A stretch of DNA of 64,000 bases from Eulemur rufifrons. Taxonomy: Eukaryota; Chordata; Mammalia; Primates; Lemuridae. Below the pieces are notes generated by a model. It saw only the letters and a list, made by a program, of their open reading frames with translations, made no database searches and was not told the DNA's origin. Positions within the stretch are counted from its first letter, which is position 1. The number at the start of each line of letters is the position of its first letter. Location of the stretch: positions 104,616,965 through 104,680,964 of the forward strand of contig NC_091001.1 in assembly GCF_041146395.1 (NCBI RefSeq). The letters are read 5' to 3'. Below, piece by piece: positions 59,404-64,000 of the stretch. Made by a program: the position numbers and the translations under genes.

Positions 59404-59825
59404 GGGGCTTCAAGCTCTGTGGGTGGAGCAAGCGTCTGACCTAGGCCTGGCCAATGTTCACCAATTCCCCCAGCTAGAACAATTGGTCGTGACTAGGCAG
59501 ATGATCCAAAAGGTTCATGTGGTCGTAACATTTCCCGGGCCTTGTATGAGAGCAGCTCCCTGTTTTCACTGGACTCAGAGGCTTTGAGCCGGGACTTAGA
59601 ATGAAGCCCAAGAATGAAGTCAACCCAGAGAGCCGCAGAGCCAAGGAATGCAGAGAAACTAAGGCCTATCGCCACCATGTGCACCTGGAATAAGCCCCCT
59701 CCGAGGCTGCTCAGAGTCTGGGCTTCTCCGTTATGTGAGCTGATATATTCCCTTTTATGTCTGAGCAAGTTTGTGTTGAATTTCTGTCAATTGTAATCTG
59801 AAGTCCCCTAACTGATGCAAATCTA
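59404..59825 (+). mobile_element. LTR-like MER repeat
   Basis: GACCTAGGCCTGGCCAATGTT, AGAATGAAGTCAACCCAGAG, AGCCGCAGAGCCAAGGAATG, TATTCCCTTTTATGTCTGAG, CAAGTTTGTGTTGAATTTC and TCCCCTAACTGATGCAAAT match a widespread repeat ending 'aagctagtttgagttggatttctgtcacttgcaacc... ctaata'. Architecture is LTR-like; name not assigned. Confidence 0.65.
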
Positions 59826-59974
59826 AGTTTCTCATTTTCTCTTCATACCATCTTAGGGAAGCAGGAATTGCACTGAGGGTCTTTCCAGGAAATTTTTTGT
59901 CATGGTGCATGCTGGCATAGGGGACTAGTTGACACATACCTGCTTCAATAAGTCAGGATGCCTATCTCGAAATA

Positions 59975-60240
59975 CTGCTGCTCATCCTTCAAGGCTCACT
60001 GTGATCACCTCTACCTAGAAGCCCACCCTGAATCCCCAGCCTGGCCAGGTGTTCTGAGTGCTCTGTGCTCTCTCCATCACCGCACCTGTGGCTCTCACTT
60101 GTATTCTCTCTCTACCTGTCTGTTTCCCAAGCATCAAGGGGAGAAGGGCCTGGGCATCATTCATTTATGTCCACATGGCACCCAGTTCAGTGCTTGGCCA
60201 AGCAGGTCCACGAAGAGTAAATGACTGATGAATGAATAAA
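59975..60240 (+). mobile_element. L2 LINE 3' end
   Basis: CTCATCCTTCAAGGCTCACT, GTGATCACCTCTACCTAGAA, GCCCACCCTGAATCCCCAGC, TCACTTGTATTCTCTCTCTA and ATGACTGATGAATGAATAAAG are plus-strand L2 through its 3' terminus. Confidence 0.95.
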
Positions 60241-60359
60241 GTTAGTGAGAAAAATCCACATGCGTGGACATGAGAGTCACATGACACCACCCTCAAATAT
60301 GTAACATGTGTGCCATAGAGACTGTTAGTTGCCTCTTCAACCTCCAACTTTCTATTCTA

Positions 60360-60830
60360 GCTTAGCTACAGAACCCCAATATTCCCAGCTTTAAAAAAAA
60401 ACAACATGTTCTAGCCTCCCCTGGAGATGTGGACCCAAGTTCTGGCTAATGAGCTGTAATAGAAGTTGCTGCATCACACTTCTAGGAAGACGGTTGAAAG
60501 GGAGACAACCAGCTGAGGAGCCCCCTTTTGGGGCCCCTCTCTTTTTCCTCCTTTCTACTGTCCTTAATGCAGATGTGATGGCTGGCGCCGCAGCAGCAAG
60601 CTACGACCATGCAGCATCTTTGAGAATGGACGTCACGAGCTACATATGCGCAGAGCAGAAAGCCAGAAGGAAACCGGATCTCTGGTTATGAAGCACTGAC
60701 TTTACCAGCTCCAGACTGCCTGCTTCTACACCTTTTTTAAATAAAAAAAGAAAATAATAAATCCTTGTTGTTTGATCTACCATTATTTTGAGTGCACTGC
60801 GATATGTTATAGCCTAATCCTAGCCGGCCC
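60360..60830 (+). mobile_element. LTR-like MER repeat
   Basis: AATGCAGATGTGATGGCTGG, CAGAGCAGAAAGCCAGAAGG, CCAGCTCCAGACTGCCTGCT, CATTATTTTGAGTGCACTGC and TATAGCCTAATCCTAGCC follow a dispersed repeat that ends 'ttgtttaagccactgttattttgggtctctgtta... cctaatcctaac'. LTR-like; family not named. Contains an A-rich polyadenylation-like section. Confidence 0.6.
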
Positions 60831-60919
60831 GATGTATTACCGAATTTTTGTACTGATATTCATTGGTAATATTTCTTTATTCTAATTTTAAGATGAGAAT
60901 TTTCAATCCATGTCCAACA

Positions 60920-60985
60920 TTTTGAATAGCGCCTACGTGCCAGGTACTGTGGTGGCACACAGTAGGACACACAGATGCAGGGAAG
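60920..60985 (-). mobile_element. L2 LINE 3' tip, antisense
   Basis: TTTTGAATAGCGCCTACGTG, CCAGGTACTGTGGTGGCACA and CACAGATGCAGGGAAG match reverse L2. Confidence 0.65.
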
Positions 60986-61699
60986 AGGAGAGAGAGAGAC
61001 TTTTACAACTGGCCAAAATATACCTTCCAGCTCATCACTTTCTCTGGGGGGTAAAAAAAAAAAAAAAAAAGGAAGATTATTTTACTCATTTTATAGTATA
61101 GAAATTAGAGATTATTCATTTAAAGTAGAATTAAAACATATTTCTGTGTTTTCAATCCCCCTGGCAATCGCCGTGCTCCCTCAACAGCAGGTAGGAGGGC
61201 TCCGGGGGCCAGAGGCTTCCCTCCCGTCCTCCCGCCTCCCGTCCTCCCACCACACAGCCCGAGTGGATCAAAGGGCTGAGAACGAGGAGACTTTGCTCCT
61301 TCAGAATAGCGCCTTGTCCCCCTGAAATGAATGACAGCTTCTTGAACAGACCTTTCCCCCAGCTCACATTCCCCATGGTTGGTGAGGCAGAAAATTCACA
61401 AGAACAAAGCTCTTGCCCTAAAAAGATCTTTTCCATTTAGGGTCAATTTCACATTTGGGGCTTCCAGAAGAATCACCTTGAAATTGAGAAAAGAAAAAAG
61501 AAGTTGTTGCAGACAAGCCCGGGAGAGCCACACACAAACGTGGACAGCGCCCCTGCCCCGCCCCACACCACACAAGTATTTTACTGGGAAACTCACAAAC
61601 CCAGAGCCCTCAAAGCAGCCTCCTAGGAGGAGGGGGCGTTGGGGGCTTGGGGGGCAAAAAGACATGGGAGTCCAAAAACCGGGATCCATTTCCCCACCA
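60986..61699. other. Repeat-poor stretch with simple tracts
   Basis: Contains an 18-A run (61053-61070) and a 15-bp pyrimidine-rich tandem at 61220-61249. The section 61330-61500 (TGAATGACAGCTTCTTGAAC, CACATTTGGGGCTTCCAG) has no repeat words. No gene recognised. Confidence 0.4.
61220..61249. repeat. 15-bp tandem duplication
   Basis: CCTCCCGTCCTCCCG followed directly by CCTCCCGTCCTCCCA (one mismatch). Confidence 0.9.
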
Positions 61700-61830
61700 G
61701 CCGTGAGTTCTGGGGCAACCTCTAGGGGCCTCATCTAGTCCTTCTGAAAAATGGGCAAAGAGCCTACACTCTGCTCCTCACAGTGTAGCTGTTGTGAGGC
61801 CGAGAGGGGATGGCACTTACGAAGGCTCTG
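61700..61830 (+). mobile_element. MIR SINE fragment
   Basis: TGAGTTCTGGGGCAACCTCT, AGGGGCCTCATCTAGTCCTT, CTGAAAAATGGGCAAAGAGC and TGTAGCTGTTGTGAGGCCG follow MIR. Confidence 0.75.
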
Positions 61831-62434
61831 CTCTTCCCCCACCCCCAGGACAGGTGGCCGTGTCACTCCAGCCCAAACATGTGGTAGCATCCTGCTACAT
61901 AACCTACCTGGGATCGCCTCCTCCCAGCCTTTCAGGACACATCAACGTGCACTCGGGTTAATTAAAGTCAACATTCTTTACATTTCACCCCTTATAAAAT
62001 GTCAGGAAGCTGGACTCCACACGGAGCTCAGCCTGGCTCAGCTGGGGAGCCATCGGTGAACCCTGTTCCTGATCTCTAGGTCTGGAGACTTGGCCTCCCC
62101 GTGAGTGCCATCCAGCCTCTGGGGCCCAGGGTGGGGGACGGGGCGGGAGAGCATGCACTCTGCACCCCGGGGCCAGGTCAAGGTGATCAAGTTTCACCCT
62201 CTAGTCAGAAACTCCATCACCTCTGGCTCCAGGGTAATAAACTCAATCTCAGGGCTTGAGCTGTAACACGGTTCATTTCTGGGCCAAATCTCTGAAGCTG
62301 AAGGGTTTATTTTTAAGGACAAGCAGTTTGCTGTTTTCAGCTTTTCTCATCAGAAATAGTGCAATTCAGCTCGATCTGCATTGGAAGCATAATTTATCAT
62401 TTCACACAGATGGTTGCTAAGGGTTGGGGGGAGG
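61831..62434. promoter_or_regulatory. Repeat-free block with homeodomain-like palindrome
   Basis: No transposon words over about 600 bp. GGGTTAATTAAAG at 61956-61968 contains the TTAATTAA palindrome. The end (CTGCATTGGAAGCATAATTTATC, 62378-62400, and CACACAGATGGTTGC) reads like constrained noncoding DNA. Regulatory role inferred only. Confidence 0.3.
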
Positions 62435-62580
62435 TTTACTTTTCGTTTTACTTCAGCAAACATTTCCTGAGCCCCTACACGTGCCAGGCACAGAGCAAAG
62501 CACCAGGGATGCGCAGACGAATGAGACGAGCTCCTGATCCTTGAGACGCACAGTCTGGTGGGGAGATGGATCTGCACCCA
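62435..62580 (-). mobile_element. L2 LINE 3' end, antisense, well preserved
   Basis: TTCAGCAAACATTTCCTGAG, CCCCTACACGTGCCAGGCAC, AGCACCAGGGATGCGCAGAC and CGCACAGTCTGGTGGGGAG are clear reverse L2. Confidence 0.95.
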
Positions 62581-62584
62581 CACT

Positions 62585-62666
62585 TTGACATCAGGCAGTC
62601 CTCTGTCAGCGTCTTGGCTCTGCCACTTACTGTTGGAGTCACCTGGGAGAATTACCTCACCTCTTT
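62585..62666 (+). mobile_element. MIR SINE, left part of a copy split by L1
   Basis: CTTGGCTCTGCCACTTACTG, GAGTCACCTGGGAGAATTAC and CTCACCTCTTT are MIR core. The last 15 bp are repeated at 63384-63398 where the MIR resumes. Confidence 0.92.
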
Positions 62667-63383
62667 CTAGCTAAAGGTTTGTCAGCTTTCTTGATCTCAA
62701 AATACCAACCTTTGGTTCTGTTGATTTTCTCTATTGTTTTTCTATTCTCTATTTCATTAATGCCCACTCTAATCTTTATTATTTCCTTCCTTCTGCATGC
62801 TTCGGCTTTAGTTTGTCTTTTTTCCCCCAGTGCCTTAAGGTGGAAGGTTAGGTTATTGATTTGAGATCTTTCCTCCTCTCTAGTATAATCATTCAAGAGC
62901 TATAAATTTCCCTCTAAGCACTGCTTTACCTACATCCCATAAGATTTCCTATGTTGTGCTTCCATTTTCATTCACCTCAACATATTTTCTAATTTCTCTT
63001 GTGATTTCTTCTTTGATTCATTGGTTGTTTAATAGTATGCTGTTTAATTTCCACATATTTGTAAATTTCCCAAAGTTCTTTCTGTTATTGTTTTCTAATT
63101 TCACTCCTTGGTGGCTGGAGAACATACTTTGCATGATTTCAATCTTCTTAAATGTATTGAGGCTTGTTTTATGGCCTTAGCGCATGGTTTATCCTGGAGA
63201 ATGTTCAATGTACACTGAAGAAGAATGTGTATTCTGCTGCCATTGGTCTATAGATGCCTGTTAGGTCCAGTCAGTTTATAGTGTTGTTTGAGTCTTCTTT
63301 TTTTCTTATTGATCTTCTGTCTGGTTGTTCTATCCATTATCAAAAGTGGGGTATTGAAGTCTCCAACTATTATGGTTGAATTG
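62667..63383 (-). mobile_element. L1 ORF2 internal fragment, antisense, no poly(A)
   Basis: Antisense L1 ORF2 reverse-transcriptase to mid-ORF2 text: ACCTTTGGTTCTGTTGATTT, TTCTATTCTCTATTTCATTAA, TTGATTTGAGATCTTTCCTC, CACTGCTTTACCTACATCCC, GGAGAATGTTCAATGTACAC, AATGTGTATTCTGCTGCC, GTATTGAAGTCTCCAACTAT. Relatively low divergence. Both ends are internal to ORF2, yet perfect 15-bp flanking repeats mark it as a single insertion. Reading frame interrupted. Confidence 0.93.
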
Positions 63384-63398
63384 TTACCTCACCTCTTT
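63384..63398 (+). repeat. Target-site duplication of the L1 fragment, right copy
   Basis: TTACCTCACCTCTTT, identical to 62652-62666 at the other side of the L1 piece. Confidence 0.92.
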
Positions 63399-63510
63399 GA
63401 ACCTGTTTCCTTAGAGGAAAATAATTATTCCTGCCTTGCAGAGAAGCAGAGATACAGAATGCAAAGCACTGAGGCACAGCCTGCCACACACAGATATTGC
63501 TATTGTGTCT
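63399..63510 (+). mobile_element. MIR SINE, right part of a split copy
   Basis: GAACCTGTTTCCTTAGAGGA, AAATAATTATTCCTGCCTTG and AATGCAAAGCACTGAGGC continue the MIR interrupted at 62666 with no loss of consensus bases. Confidence 0.85.
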
Positions 63511-63834
63511 CACAGTGAACCGATGGCGTGTAGCAAGGACAGTGGTGGCGAGGAAGATTTCTTCCCTGACCCAGGTGGTTCTGGGTTAAGCCAACACAGC
63601 TTCAGTCTGAAAAACACAAACCCTTCTTAAAGAGAAAGATGAGGCTTAGAGCCTGTCTGCTTCTGTGGCCTAATTTTCAGGATATGCAGATCTCCTGTCC
63701 AAAAAATAACAGCTACCTCGCTAACAAATCCTAAGTCCTCATCCCAACTATGCTAGCTGAAGGGTAAAATCCCTTCATAGAAGTTTCTGTGATAATTCAT
63801 CCATCCATCCGTCTATCCTTCCTTTCTGCTATTT
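63511..63834. other. Spacer, nothing identified
   Basis: Unassigned apart from a small (CATC)n-like tract at 63799-63820. Confidence 0.35.
63799..63820. repeat. Short (CATC)n-like tract
   Basis: ATCCATCCATCCGTCTATCC; imperfect tetranucleotide repeat. Confidence 0.75.
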
Positions 63835-64000
63835 ATCTCAACAAACGTTTACTAAATCACCCTCTCTGGGCCAGACTTGCCCCAAGTCCTGAGATACTGA
63901 AACCAAACCTGCCCTAAACACTCAACTATATCCAGCAAGAGACACTGACATGCAAACAGGTGAATAAAATATAGGCAGATAAATGCTATAATAAGGGAAG
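63835..64000 (-). mobile_element. L2 LINE 3' end, antisense, runs off window
   Basis: CTCAACAAACGTTTACTAAA, CCTCTCTGGGCCAGACTTGC, CCTGAGATACTGAAACCAAA, GACATGCAAACAGGTGAATA and AAATGCTATAATAAGGGAAG are reverse L2 in order; the element continues past the window edge. Confidence 0.9.

Noticed and set aside
62679..63180. Hydrophobic, Phe/Leu/Ile-rich plus-strand frames that resemble membrane segments
   Set aside because: They are the antisense translation of AT-rich L1 ORF2, which commonly yields membrane-like chance peptides.

Overview
The window is mammalian nuclear DNA from a primate, most likely a Malagasy lemur. Two Alu elements are present. The better preserved one (32501-32840) has the strepsirrhine-type left arm ending in the words GAGCAAGAGCAAGACCCC, an insertion of ATTATATGGACAGCTAAAAA between the arms, and the right-arm words GTGAGCTAGGCTGACGCCACGG, which I recall as typical of lemur Alus. 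It has a perfect 14-bp target-site duplication. The rest of the dispersed DNA is old and shared by all placental mammals: MIR and L2 fragments (by far the most numerous), antisense and sense L1M pieces, MaLR/ERVL solo LTRs, hAT-Charlie type DNA transposons, and one probable L3/CR1 fragment.

I find no protein-coding gene, rRNA, tRNA, CRISPR array or bacterial-type feature. The open frames are short, overlap on both strands, often run across transposon remnants, and show no recognisable domain. The longest (18920-19957 on the plus strand, 54690-55619 on the minus strand) lie in GC-rich DNA and look like chance frames. The window reads as intergenic DNA or the inside of a large intron.

Layout. 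1-9.9 kb: MIR/L2/L1 remnants and two antisense or sense LTRs, ending in an L2 split by an MLT1 LTR. 9.9-20 kb: longer repeat-poor stretches, an old Alu, an L2, an antisense L1M and a GC-rich block with RFX-like motifs. 20-30 kb: MIR pairs, back-to-back MLT1-type LTRs, L2 and two hAT elements. 30-32 kb: repeat-free blocks with homeodomain-like words. 32.5 kb: the lemur Alu. 33-41.6 kb: L1M, MIR, L2 and an LTR. 41.7-42.9 kb: a repeat-free, partly CpG-rich block that is the best regulatory candidate. 43-51 kb: L1M, MIR, a long L2 split by a hAT element, and several repeat-free AT-rich blocks. 51-57.5 kb: GC-rich, repeat-poor DNA with a probable CR1/L3 fossil. 57.5-64 kb: antisense L1M, LTR-like elements, L2, and an L1 piece inserted in a MIR with a perfect 15-bp target duplication but no poly(A).

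If the window has a function, it is most plausibly cis-regulatory: several 250-800 bp islands have no repeat signature, and some carry clustered homeodomain, forkhead, MEIS, MEF2 or RFX-like words. That is inference; only multi-species alignment or chromatin data would decide it. Repeat family names are assigned from memory of consensus sequences without a search, so class-level calls (MIR, L2, L1, MaLR, hAT) are firmer than subfamily names, and boundaries are usually good to about 10-30 bp.
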